The notes below the pieces were generated by a model. That model saw only the letters and a list, made by a program, of their open reading frames with translations. It made no database searches and was not told where the DNA came from. Below, piece after piece: positions 43,410 through 51,764 of a stretch of 64,000 bases of DNA. Source of the DNA: JAJRPT01 sp965661945 (GTDB lineage: Bacteria; Bacteroidota; Ignavibacteria; Kapaibacteriales; UBA2268); contig CBFIFP010000004.1 in NCBI GenBank assembly GCA_965661945.1, positions 62,001 through 126,000 of the forward strand, written 5' to 3'. Within the stretch, counting starts at the first letter, position 1. Each line of letters begins with the position of its first letter. A program made the translations under genes and the position numbers.

Positions 43410-44039
43410 TTAATAGTTATTTTGATTATAATTATTGGTTATAGAATCTTCGTTTAATCTATTATAAATATATGTCTTTATATCGGTTTCAAATATTTTA
43501 AAATTTTTATTTTTTATTTTTTCATATAAATATGAGTCTTCAGAGTAGATATTTTCTTTAAATCTGCCAACTTCATTTAAAATATCTTTTTTTATGAAAA
43601 AAGTACCTCCAACTATGCAATCATATACACTTATTTTATTAATTGGGTTTTGTTTATCATACACAAGTTCATCACCTAATACTTTAAAACCTCCATGTAT
43701 CAAATCATAATTAATATTATCTAAGATTTCTTTTCTGCTTTCTAAATGATTTTCCATGTAGTAATCGTCTGAATCTAAGAATGTTATGTATTTTCCTTTT
43801 GCCATGCATAAGCCACTATTTTTGGCATTAGCAACACCCGAGTTTTTTTGATATACATAAGTAAATCTTTTATCATCTTTAATTAAGTAGAATATTTTAT
43901 TAATTGCAGGTTCAAAAGAACCATCATCAATAATAAGGCATTCCCAATTATTAGATGTTTGATTAATAACAGATTTAATTGCATTCTCTAAAATATTATT
44001 TCTGTTATAGGTTGTTATAACTATTGAAAAATATATCAT
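43410..44039 (-). CDS. Family 2 glycosyltransferase
   Basis: A 209-residue GT-A fold glycosyltransferase. The nucleotide-sugar binding start is FSIVITTYNRNNILENAIKSV. The DDG is in IIDDGSFEPA, and the DxD-type motif is in FLDSDDYY, the metal and sugar-phosphate binding site. It is shorter than usual GT2 enzymes (about 250-330 residues). It ends soon after the catalytic domain (EDSYLYEKIKNKNF), so it lacks a membrane-binding C-terminal part but has no sign of frameshift. It is divergent from sufS. No polysaccharide gene cluster surrounds it, so the acceptor is unknown. Confidence 0.88.
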   Translation of the reverse strand: MIYFSIVITTYNRNNILENAIKSVINQTSNNWECLIIDDGSFEPAINKIFYLIKDDKRFTYVYQKNSGVANAKNSGLCMAKGKYITFLDSDDYYMENHLESRKEILDNINYDLIHGGFKVLGDELVYDKQNPINKISVYDCIVGGTFFIKKDILNEVGRFKENIYSEDSYLYEKIKNKNFKIFETDIKTYIYNRLNEDSITNNYNQNNY

Positions 44040-44150
44040 AATAAAGATATTAACGAAAATAAAATTAATTAGTGTAAAATTTAAACTTTATTTTTTAAAA
44101 TTATTATATGTTCTTTTCGTCAATATTTAAAATTAAAAGAAAGACGTAGT

Positions 44151-45371
44151 ATTAGCAATTTTGACATAAATAAGATAAGAGAAGATTTTCCTATTCTATC
44201 AACAAAGATGAATGGCAAAAATCTAGTTTTCCTAGATAATGCTTCATCTACCCAAAAACCAAATCATGTGTTAGAGAAAATTAAATTTTTCTATGAAAAT
44301 AACTACGCAAATATCCACCGTGGTACATATAAAATCGCTGAAAACGCAACACAAGAATATGAAAACTCACGAAAAAAAGTACAAAATTTCATAAATGCAA
44401 ATTCTAGTAACGAAATAGTATTTACTAAAGGCACTACTGATGGAATAAATTTACTAGCATATTCTCTTGGACAAGAAATAAAACAAGGTGATGAAATAGT
44501 AATAACTGCTATGGAACACCATGCTAATATAGTTCCTTGGCAAATGTTATGTCAACAAAAAGGAGCCGTATTAAAAGTAATACCAATTAACCTTGACGGA
44601 GAACTAATCCTTGATAATATTAGTGAATACATAACTGATAAAACTAAAATATTATCTTTAGTACATATATCAAATACTCTTGGAACTGTAAACCCAATTA
44701 AGAAATTAATAGACTACGCACATAATTTTGATGCTTATGTTATCATTGATGGTGCCCAATCTATTCAACATAAAAAAATTGATGTACAAGAATTAGATTG
44801 TGATTTTTACGTTTTTTCTGCACATAAATTATTTGCTCCTACTGGAGTTGGTGTTCTATTTGGCAAAGAAAAATTATTAGAAACTTTACCTCCTTACCAA
44901 ACTGGTGGTGAAATGATACTAAACGTAACTTTTGAAAAAACTACTTTTAATTCCTTACCATATAAGTTTGAAGCAGGAACACCAAATATTGCTGGAGTTA
45001 TAGGTCTTGGTTCCGCAGTTGATTATATAAATGAAATTGGAATTGATGAAATAGATTTATATGAAACGGAATTGCTTGATTACGCATCTGAAAAACTATC
45101 TCAAATAGATGGGATTAAAATTTTTGGTAACTCAAGTAAAAAAGCAAGCGTAATTTCCTTAAATATCGATAGTATTCATCCAACTGATATTGGAACTATG
45201 GCTGATGCTTATGGCATTGCAATGCGTGTAGGACACCACTGTACCCAACCATTAATGGATTTTTATGGTATTCCTGGAACATGTAGAGCAAGCTTTGCAT
45301 TTTATAACACTAAAGAAGAAGTTGATTATTTAAATGAATCATTATTAAGAATTAAAAAATTGTTAGGTTAA
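44151..45371 (+). CDS. sufS: Cysteine desulfurase SufS, apparent ATT start
   Basis: A PLP enzyme that removes sulfur from cysteine for Fe-S cluster assembly. The first ATG (44208) would start at MNGKNLVF inside the conserved N-terminus. The frame upstream encodes SNFDINKIREDFPILSTK, the normal SufS beginning, with no ATG, GTG or TTG back to the stop at 44082. ATT at 44151 is the best start and gives 406 residues, the length of E. coli SufS. With this numbering the Schiff-base lysine in SAHK is Lys226 and the persulfide cysteine in GHHC is Cys364, the same positions as in E. coli, an independent check on the start. Four bp downstream is a SufT-like gene; sufE and sufBCD are not present here. 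Confidence 0.9.
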   Translation: MSNFDINKIREDFPILSTKMNGKNLVFLDNASSTQKPNHVLEKIKFFYENNYANIHRGTYKIAENATQEYENSRKKVQNFINANSSNEIVFTKGTTDGINLLAYSLGQEIKQGDEIVITAMEHHANIVPWQMLCQQKGAVLKVIPINLDGELILDNISEYITDKTKILSLVHISNTLGTVNPIKKLIDYAHNFDAYVIIDGAQSIQHKKIDVQELDCDFYVFSAHKLFAPTGVGVLFGKEKLLETLPPYQTGGEMILNVTFEKTTFNSLPYKFEAGTPNIAGVIGLGSAVDYINEIGIDEIDLYETELLDYASEKLSQIDGIKIFGNSSKKASVISLNIDSIHPTDIGTMADAYGIAMRVGHHCTQPLMDFYGIPGTCRASFAFYNTKEEVDYLNESLLRIKKLLG

Positions 45372-45375
45372 AATT

Positions 45376-45846
45376 ATGAATGATATGACTGAGATTGAAG
45401 AAGACAGTATTGATAAAATCTTTGATGAAAACGAAATAATTGAAGATAAAATTATTGAAGAAGAGGAAGAAGAGAATTTTACTGACCCAAGCAATAGTCA
45501 TAAAGCTAATCAAAAGTTTATGGATTATGAAGATACGGGAAACAAATCTCTGGAAGATAAAGTATATGGAGTTATAAAAACTATTTACGACCCAGAAATT
45601 CCAGTAAATATTTATGATTTAGGCCTTATTTATGATGTGAGTATCACTAAAAATAGCGAAGCCGTTGTTTTGATGACTTTAACATCACCAAACTGCCCAG
45701 TAGCTGGTGGTCTTCCAAAAGAAGTTGAAGATAAAATTAAAGAACATCCTGAGATAAACAACGCAAAAGTGATTTTAACTTTTGATCCATCTTGGGATAT
45801 GAGTTTGATGTCAGAAGAAGCAAAATTTGAATTAGGAATGTTATAA
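45376..45846 (+). CDS. sufT: SufT/MIP18-like (DUF59) Fe-S assembly protein
   Basis: A 156-residue protein. The C-terminal about 95 residues are the DUF59/MIP18 domain: LEDKVYGVIKTIYDPEIPVN, DLGLIYDVSI and LTSPNCPVAGGLPKEVED, with the conserved cysteine in PNCP. This family supports Fe-S cluster maturation of client proteins. The first about 55 residues are highly acidic (EDSIDKIFDENEIIEDKIIEE) and are an extension compared with minimal SufT proteins. It begins 4 bp after the sufS stop and is clearly in the same operon. Confidence 0.9.
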   Translation: MNDMTEIEEDSIDKIFDENEIIEDKIIEEEEEENFTDPSNSHKANQKFMDYEDTGNKSLEDKVYGVIKTIYDPEIPVNIYDLGLIYDVSITKNSEAVVLMTLTSPNCPVAGGLPKEVEDKIKEHPEINNAKVILTFDPSWDMSLMSEEAKFELGML

Positions 45847-45946
45847 ACAAAATTTCTAAATGATTTTTAAACGAGTTTTAAACTAAATGTTTTAAATTAA
45901 TTTTTTTTCTTAATTTAGTAATCTTTAAAAAACAAAAAATTGAAGA

Positions 45947-47017
45947 ATGGCAATAAAATTTCACGATTTAAAAGTAGATAAGGTAGTTAGAAGAACTAAA
46001 GACGCAGTAAGTATTTATTTTGATATACCAAAAGAGTTAAAAGAGGAATTTACTTACAAAGCTGGGCAATATATTACTCTTAAACTTGATAATCAAAATA
46101 TTAACGAAAGAAGAGCTTACTCTATTTCTACAAGTCCTTTAGATAATGAATTAGCTGTAACTGTAAAAGAGGTAAAAGGAGGAAAAGTATCTCCTTGGAT
46201 AAACAATGTATTAAAAGAAGGAACTATCTTAGAGGTTATGCCTCCACTTGGAAACTTTACTACTGATATTGATAGTGGAAATAAAAATATTTATGTTTTT
46301 TTCGCTGGTGGAAGTGGTATAACTCCAATAATGTCACTGATTAAAACTATACTTCAAATAGAAAATAATAGTAAAATATTATTGTATTATGCAAATACAG
46401 ATATTGACTCTATTATCTTCAAAGATGAGTTAAATGAAATGACATTATCTAACAATAACTTAACCATAGTTAATATTTTAAATGTTATTTCTAATGATTT
46501 TAAGGCAGAAATTGGGAAACTAACACCAGAAACTTGTAGAAGTTATTTATCAAGAGATTTAACAAGTTTTGATTTGCAAAATGCAAAATACTTTATATGT
46601 GGTCCTACAGGATTTATGCAACAAGTTGAAATAGCATTGGATGAACTGCAAATTAATAAAAAGCAAATTTTAAAAGAATTATTTACCGCTGAAGATAATA
46701 TATCCAATAAAAATGAGAATGATTCGTCTAATAAATCTGAAGTAAGAAAAGTAAAAGTTCATATTTATGGCGAAGAACATATAATAGATGTTAAACCAGA
46801 CGAAACCATATTAATGGCAGGAATCAGGCAATCTTTGGACCCCCCGTTTTCTTGCCAAATAGGGGCTTGCGCAACATGTCAAGCAAAAGTTTTAAATGGC
46901 AAAGTTGAAATGGAAGCAGATGATGCTCTGATGGAAGAAGATAAAATTGATGGTTATGTTTTAACCTGTACAAGTCATCCAGCTAGTGATGATGTTGAAA
47001 TAGATTATGATTATTAA
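45947..47017 (+). CDS. Ferredoxin--NAD(P)H reductase, PaaE type (FAD, NAD, 2Fe-2S)
   Basis: A 356-residue three-domain oxidoreductase. The FAD domain has RRAYSIST (flavin binding). The NAD(P) domain shows FAGGSGITPIMS and FICGPTGFMQQ. The C-terminal plant-type 2Fe-2S ferredoxin domain has the cysteine pattern CQIGACATC followed by TCTSHP. This architecture is shared by the phenylacetyl-CoA epoxidase reductase PaaE and by HmpX-like ferredoxin reductases. No paa genes are nearby, and the context is Fe-S assembly genes, so a general electron-supply role is more likely. It starts about 100 bp after sufT and is followed 28 bp later by the A-type carrier gene. Confidence 0.93.
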   Translation: MAIKFHDLKVDKVVRRTKDAVSIYFDIPKELKEEFTYKAGQYITLKLDNQNINERRAYSISTSPLDNELAVTVKEVKGGKVSPWINNVLKEGTILEVMPPLGNFTTDIDSGNKNIYVFFAGGSGITPIMSLIKTILQIENNSKILLYYANTDIDSIIFKDELNEMTLSNNNLTIVNILNVISNDFKAEIGKLTPETCRSYLSRDLTSFDLQNAKYFICGPTGFMQQVEIALDELQINKKQILKELFTAEDNISNKNENDSSNKSEVRKVKVHIYGEEHIIDVKPDETILMAGIRQSLDPPFSCQIGACATCQAKVLNGKVEMEADDALMEEDKIDGYVLTCTSHPASDDVEIDYDY

Positions 47018-47045
47018 CAAATTTTTTAAAAGAAAGGATATTTAG

Positions 47046-47432
47046 ATGATTGCAGAAGTAGATATTATAGAAAGAGTACCAACAGGTATTGAAGGTGCTA
47101 CAAAGCAAGACGACTTTTTAATGACACGCAGAGCGATTGAAACAATCGAACAAGTGAAACAATCTAACGAAGTTCCTGAAGAGTATTATTTAAGATTAGG
47201 AACTCGTCCTGGTGGTTGTTCAGGAATGAGCTACATGTTAGGTTTTGACTCTGAAGTTAACGAGAATGATAGAGTAATTGAAGCAAATGATTTGAAAATG
47301 GTTATTGATAATCATTCTTTATTTTACCTACAAGGTGTAACTTTAGATTACACTGATGGCGCTCAAGGAGCTGGATTTGTTTTCAATAACCCAAATAATG
47401 ACCATGTATGTGGTTGTGGCGGAGGAAATTAA
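47046..47432 (+). CDS. A-type Fe-S carrier (IscA/SufA/ErpA family)
   Basis: A 128-residue protein. The HesB/IscA core is visible: MTRRAIETIEQV, YYLRLGTRPGGCSGMSYML (the first conserved cysteine), DGAQGAGFVFNNPN and the terminal CGCGGGN (the paired cysteines). The scaffold holds iron or clusters and hands them to apo-proteins. It has an N-terminal extension of about 20 residues (IIERVPTGIEGATKQ) compared with E. coli SufA. The gene closes the Fe-S group and is followed by a hairpin terminator. Confidence 0.94.
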   Translation: MIAEVDIIERVPTGIEGATKQDDFLMTRRAIETIEQVKQSNEVPEEYYLRLGTRPGGCSGMSYMLGFDSEVNENDRVIEANDLKMVIDNHSLFYLQGVTLDYTDGAQGAGFVFNNPNNDHVCGCGGGN

Positions 47433-47457
47433 GATTATTTCTTAATTATAATTTATA

Positions 47458-47494
47458 ATCACCTAGTATTAAATCTGCTAGGTGATTTTTTTTA
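47458..47494 (+). terminator. Intrinsic terminator after the A-type carrier gene
   Basis: ATCACCTAG / CTAGGTGAT (47458-47466, 47478-47486) followed by eight T. Confidence 0.9.
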
Positions 47495-47530
47495 AATTTA
47501 ATATTTTTTCTTTTAATTAATCTATAAATC

Positions 47531-47722
47531 ATGAATAAATATATAAAATTTGGAATTTACATAGGTTCCGGTATGATATTCGGATTTGGATATTATTATT
47601 TTATCGGATGTGACTCAGGTTGCCAAATTCAATCAAATTGGCTTAACTCTACGCTATATGGAGGTTTGATGGGGTTAATCTTAGGGTTCCCAACCAAAGA
47701 TAAAAAAAACAATCCACAATAA
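47531..47722 (+). CDS. DUF6132-type small membrane protein
   Basis: A 63-residue protein with two membrane segments: KFGIYIGSGMIFGFGYYYFIG, then NSTLYGGLMGLILGF. They are separated by CDSGCQIQSNW, which resembles the Gly-Cys-x-Ser-Gly-x-Cys-x-Ile-x-Ser-Asn segment of DUF6132 proteins. These often neighbour rhodanese or thioredoxin genes in Bacteroidota. It sits between the Fe-S carrier and L28 genes. The role is unknown; the conserved cysteine pair suggests redox or metal chemistry at the membrane surface. Confidence 0.8.
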   Translation: MNKYIKFGIYIGSGMIFGFGYYYFIGCDSGCQIQSNWLNSTLYGGLMGLILGFPTKDKKNNPQ

Positions 47723-47732
47723 TAAATATTTT

Positions 47733-47764
47733 TTTGATTAATTAAATTTATTTCTTTAAATTTG
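47733..47764 (+). promoter_or_regulatory. Bacteroidota-type promoter of rpmB
   Basis: TTTG (47733-47736), exactly 20 bases, then TAAATTTG (47757-47764), continuing TAATCT. The ATG of L28 is 34 bp further on. Confidence 0.78.
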
Positions 47765-47797
47765 TAATCTTTTAAAATCGAAATCGAGGAATTTATA

Positions 47798-48013
47798 ATG
47801 TCAAAGTTTTGTGAAATAACAGGTAAAGGACCTTTATCAGGTAATAATGTTTCTCACTCTAAAAGAAGAACTAAACGTAAATTTTTACCAAATCTTCAAA
47901 AGAAAAGAATTTGGGATCAAGAATTAGGGCAGTGGATTACAGTAAAACTTTCTACAAGTGCTTTAAAAACAATTGATAAAAAAGGTTTAAGTGCTGTATT
48001 AAACGGTAAATAA
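47798..48013 (+). CDS. rpmB: 50S ribosomal protein L28
   Basis: A 71-residue bL28: MSKFCEITGKGPLSGNNVSHS, RRTKRKFLPNLQKKRIW and LSTSALKTIDKKGLSAVL are all family features. GAGGA lies 10 bases before the ATG. In many Bacteroidota L33 and a small lysine-rich protein follow; here a terminator follows at once, so L28 is alone. Confidence 0.97.
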   Translation: MSKFCEITGKGPLSGNNVSHSKRRTKRKFLPNLQKKRIWDQELGQWITVKLSTSALKTIDKKGLSAVLNGK

Positions 48014-48033
48014 TCTTTAAAAATTTTAAATTT

Positions 48034-48068
48034 AGCCCTTCTAATTTACATTAGATGGGCTTTTTTTA
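48034..48068 (+). terminator. Intrinsic terminator after rpmB
   Basis: AGCCCTTCTAAT / ATTAGATGGGCT (48034-48045, 48050-48061; one mismatch) followed by a T run. Confidence 0.9.
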
Positions 48069-48099
48069 TTTTGTAATGTCTATTTAATTAAGGATAGTA

Positions 48100-48972
48100 A
48101 TGAGTCATAGAGCAAATCTTTTATTTTTATTTATATTTTTTATTTTACCAAACTTAGCATTAGCTAATCATATTGAAATTAAGATTAATTCAAAAAATAA
48201 TCAGAAAATTGAATATTATGCTAAAATAACTAATATTCAAAATTCAGAAAATAAAATAACTAACAATATCACTGAATTTAACTTTAGTTATAAATTATTA
48301 GAAAATAGTGAAGATGGTTTATTATACTCGTGGAAAATCGATAACGTTTTAAATTACAAAGATTTATCTGGAATAAGTAGAGAACTCCAAAGACTTAATG
48401 AAGGTTTAGAAATCAAATTCTTTACAAGTGAAATAGGAGAGTATAAGGCAGTAGAAAATTGGGCTGAAATTTTAGAATTTTATGAATCTAAGTTACTTAA
48501 ATTAAAAGATGATTTTTGGGGTGATGAAAGTGCAGTTGCATATATTAACTCTTTAAAAAGTGATTTACTAACTCCTGAAAAACTTAGTGAATTTTTGCTA
48601 GGAGAAATAAATTTATTTCATAATTTTTACGGTGCTGAACTAACTTTAGATAAATCAGAGATAAATAATTTAAGTATATTAGATGAGTTTATGGGAATAA
48701 AACTTCCTGTAATAAACGAATCTAAATTGACTAAAAATAATAATAACTACTATTTAGTAATCTCCGAGAAAATTGACCAATTAAGGTCAAATGCTATTAT
48801 TAAAAATGAAGCTAGAAAGTTTGATGCTAAACCAATTCAGTATTCAAATAGCCAATTATTTGAGTTTGAATATAACAACACATTTGAAATATTAAAAATT
48901 AATTTTAAAAAAGAAATAGAAATTGGTGAAGATTACATGAACAAAATCATAGAAATTAAAAGGATAAACTAA
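48100..48972 (+). CDS. Secreted protein of unknown function
   Basis: A 290-residue protein with a signal peptide (hydrophobic core LLFLFIFFILPNLALA, cleavage after ALA). The mature part has no recognised domain. It is rich in Asn/Lys/Glu with a central helical segment (ENWAEILEFYESKLLKLKDD) and ends IEIKRIN. It is probably periplasmic. A GGATAG sequence before the ATG is a weak ribosome binding site. It is convergent with a TonB-dependent receptor gene, 18 bp apart. I do not recognise the family. Confidence 0.6.
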   Translation: MSHRANLLFLFIFFILPNLALANHIEIKINSKNNQKIEYYAKITNIQNSENKITNNITEFNFSYKLLENSEDGLLYSWKIDNVLNYKDLSGISRELQRLNEGLEIKFFTSEIGEYKAVENWAEILEFYESKLLKLKDDFWGDESAVAYINSLKSDLLTPEKLSEFLLGEINLFHNFYGAELTLDKSEINNLSILDEFMGIKLPVINESKLTKNNNNYYLVISEKIDQLRSNAIIKNEARKFDAKPIQYSNSQLFEFEYNNTFEILKINFKKEIEIGEDYMNKIIEIKRIN

Positions 48973-48990
48973 CCATATATTTTAAATAAC

Positions 48991-51372
48991 TTATTCATCA
49001 ATACTTGGTGTATTTGATTTGGATTCACTCTTATCTTGATTAATTCTGTATGATAAAGATACCGTAAATAGGCCGCTCCTCCACTGAAAATCTTGGTCAA
49101 AATAATAGTTTACATCTTGAGTTACTAATCTTCTCATTCTTGTACTAAACACATCGCTACCCGTGAATGTAACTGTCATGTTATCAATTACATCTTTTGA
49201 TAATGCAAAATCAACAAACCAAATTTCTCTTATTCTACCTTGAGGTATTTGCATTGGTCCTCTATAATTATAATTTATACTAAAATCAATATCCCAAAAT
49301 AATTTTATTTTAGAATTTAATTTTGCATTAGTTGTCCAAGACTGTGCATCTAGATTACCAACAAATGCGTTACCAATTATACTGACATGGAATAAGTTAA
49401 AATTAGTATTAAACTTCAGCCATTTATACGGGTCATAGGAAAAATTAAGTTCAGTACCTATATCATTTTGAGTTCCAATATTAAAAGGACTAATTATTGT
49501 TATTCCATCTTCATCCAAATAAGTAACTCTCTGAATTACATTGGTACTATGCCTGTAATAAATACTCGACATCACTGAACCTTTTTCCCAATTATACAGA
49601 TGCCCTGTTTCATAAGAATCTGAGAATTCTGGGTCTAAGTCCGGATTTCCGAACCAAAAGTTCCTATTGTCAGAAAAACTTGATATAGGCATTAAAAATC
49701 TAAATCGAGGTCTTTGAATTCTTCTGGCATAGCTTAATTGAATTGAATTTGCTTGATTAAGTTTATATGAAAAATGAGTAGAAGGGAAGAAATTAAAGTA
49801 AGTTCTTGGGTTTGATTCATTAGTTTCTGTTAATTCAGTACTTATATCAGAATATTCGGACCTCAGTCCGAACTGATATGAAAAATTACTGAATTCGTTA
49901 CCAGCCATTATATAAGCAGCATATATATCTTCCAAGTAAATGAAATTATTATTGAATTGCTCAATTTCATCAAATGTTCCATTTTCGTTTCTTTGAGAAA
50001 GACCAAAATCATTATCAATTTTTCTTAAGGTTGACTTCAGTCCAGCTTCAAATTTACCATCTTTTGCAAATGGATAAACATAGTCAATTTGATATAATTG
50101 GTTTCTCTCAAATTCTAAGTTTGAAGAATTTTGAACAATATCATTTACACCACTATTATTAAAAATAATCCCTTGATTTAAGTTTGATAGTTCTAAATCC
50201 TCATCTTGAAAAAAGTTAATAACTGCTTTTAATGTGTGACCTTCTTTTCCTAAATCAAAATCGTAGTTTAATGAAAATTCAAACATTTCGCTATCTTCTT
50301 TTTCATTATCTGTTCTAAGGGTTGATAAAAGTAAATCGTTTTGTCTATCAAAATCTCTATATACTAATTCCGCAAAATTATCTCTTTTACCAAATCGGTA
50401 CATTCCACTAAAAGTTATGGTGTTTTTTTCGTTAATAAAGAAATCAGAACCTAACCTAATAGTATTGTTATACCCCCCTCTTGTTTGGTCTCTTTGGGTA
50501 GTGGTTAAATATTTATCTGGGTCATTGAAAAAATATTGTTCAACATCAGCAAACCCAGGAAATTTTCTATATCCAAAGCCCAAGCTTCCAAATAAATTAT
50601 ATTTTTCACTTCTGTAATTCGATGAAACAGAAATACCATGGTTATCTGGAACCCCAGAATTTACTTCAGTATTTCCATTAAATCCTTTTCGTTGTTCCTT
50701 TTTTAAAACTATATTTATTATCCCTACCTGGCCTTCTGCATCATATCTTGCTGATGGATTTGTTAAGATTTCAATTTTATCTATCATATCCCCCATCATC
50801 ATTCTAAGCGTTTCTGGGTCTCTACCAACTAATCCTGATTGTTTTCCATCAACTAAAATTCTAACATTTTCGGAACCTCTCAGAGAGACATTACCCTCCG
50901 CATCAACCGTTACTGATGGAATATTATCTAACATATCGGCTGCATTTCTTCCTTTGTTTGTTGCATCTTGCGAGACATTAAATACTCTTTTATCTAACTG
51001 CAATTCCATATACTCTTTTTCGCCAGTTACAACAATATCTTCTAATTTTAAGTCTGATTGTAATAATTGAATTGTCCCTAAATCAATATCTTTGTTTAGA
51101 TTTACATATATATATTTTTCTTTAAATGAAATATGAGTAAATTTTAATAGATAATAATTTTTTTTAGCTTTTAATGTAAAAACTGATTTATTATCTTTTA
51201 TTGAAGAGTAAACACCAGTAACTATAGAGGAATCTTTTGTATTTAAGAGCGAAACTACAGCACCTATAACTATCTTGTTATCATCTTTTGATTTTATATC
51301 GCCTTTTATTGTGAATTGATCTTGTTGAGAAAATAATCCAGAAAAAAATAATACCAACAATAAACTAATCAT
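48991..51372 (-). CDS. TonB-dependent receptor, OMP_b-brl_3 family type
   Basis: A 793-residue outer-membrane receptor. A signal peptide precedes a carboxypeptidase-regulatory-like domain (about residues 20-105, FTIKGDIKSKDDNKIVIGAV). A plug domain has NAADMLDNIPSVTVDAEGNVS, where the isolated motif 'VDGK' in RILVDGKQSG is typical. A large barrel of amphipathic strands follows, in the style of the Bacteroidota 'outer membrane beta-barrel family' receptors (SYARRIQRPRFRFLMP, FFPSTHFSYKL). The C-terminal strand (LFTVSLSYRI) is followed by a short charged tail. It is predicted to import a ligand with energy from TonB (a TonB gene lies at 21.4 kb). The substrate is not evident, and no SusD-like partner is encoded. 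Confidence 0.92.
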   Translation of the reverse strand: MISLLLVLFFSGLFSQQDQFTIKGDIKSKDDNKIVIGAVVSLLNTKDSSIVTGVYSSIKDNKSVFTLKAKKNYYLLKFTHISFKEKYIYVNLNKDIDLGTIQLLQSDLKLEDIVVTGEKEYMELQLDKRVFNVSQDATNKGRNAADMLDNIPSVTVDAEGNVSLRGSENVRILVDGKQSGLVGRDPETLRMMMGDMIDKIEILTNPSARYDAEGQVGIINIVLKKEQRKGFNGNTEVNSGVPDNHGISVSSNYRSEKYNLFGSLGFGYRKFPGFADVEQYFFNDPDKYLTTTQRDQTRGGYNNTIRLGSDFFINEKNTITFSGMYRFGKRDNFAELVYRDFDRQNDLLLSTLRTDNEKEDSEMFEFSLNYDFDLGKEGHTLKAVINFFQDEDLELSNLNQGIIFNNSGVNDIVQNSSNLEFERNQLYQIDYVYPFAKDGKFEAGLKSTLRKIDNDFGLSQRNENGTFDEIEQFNNNFIYLEDIYAAYIMAGNEFSNFSYQFGLRSEYSDISTELTETNESNPRTYFNFFPSTHFSYKLNQANSIQLSYARRIQRPRFRFLMPISSFSDNRNFWFGNPDLDPEFSDSYETGHLYNWEKGSVMSSIYYRHSTNVIQRVTYLDEDGITIISPFNIGTQNDIGTELNFSYDPYKWLKFNTNFNLFHVSIIGNAFVGNLDAQSWTTNAKLNSKIKLFWDIDFSINYNYRGPMQIPQGRIREIWFVDFALSKDVIDNMTVTFTGSDVFSTRMRRLVTQDVNYYFDQDFQWRSGLFTVSLSYRINQDKSESKSNTPSIDE

Positions 51373-51423
51373 AATCTCCTATTTCATTGTTGGTATGGAC
51401 GTTTTAGAAGTCAAATTATTTAG

Positions 51424-51756
51424 TTAAAATTTGTCTTCTTCATCATAAAAAAGAAAATTAAAAGATGTCATAGAGCCATAACATTTAGTTATATAATTTT
51501 GATACTTTAGTTTTTCGGCATCACTTAAATCTTTATTTGAATTAATTTGCTGCTCTAACACTCTTAGATTATCTCTAACCATAACTATTTTATGCATCAA
51601 TTTATCAATTGGAATTTCGTGGTCTTTGGTATTGGGGTCACCAGGTATTACTTTAATAGTTCCACCAGACCACTTATGCGCTAAATCAGCATTGTGCTGA
51701 GATTCCATTTCTCTTAAAATAAATTTTGCAATTGCTCTTACTTCATTTGGTTCCAT
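51424..51756 (-). CDS. Conserved 110-residue protein paired with guanylate kinase
   Basis: A small cytosolic protein with an N-terminal helix (NEVRAIAKFILREM), the distinctive stretch HKWSGGTIKVIPGDPNTKDHE, and a C-terminal helical half (LMHKIVMVRDNLRVLEQQI then LSDAEKLKYQNYITKCYGS). I recall this as a conserved uncharacterised family in several bacterial phyla. It starts 8 bp after the gmk gene and is co-transcribed with it. In many bacteria gmk is followed by rpoZ; this protein occupies that position but is not RpoZ. Confidence 0.75.
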   Translation of the reverse strand: MEPNEVRAIAKFILREMESQHNADLAHKWSGGTIKVIPGDPNTKDHEIPIDKLMHKIVMVRDNLRVLEQQINSNKDLSDAEKLKYQNYITKCYGSMTSFNFLFYDEEDKF

Positions 51757-51764
51757 GATATTCC

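Noticed and set aside
43410..44039. Polysaccharide biosynthesis locus around the glycosyltransferase
   Set aside because: No other sugar genes are adjacent; ugd lies 22 kb away and the neighbours are Fe-S and membrane genes.
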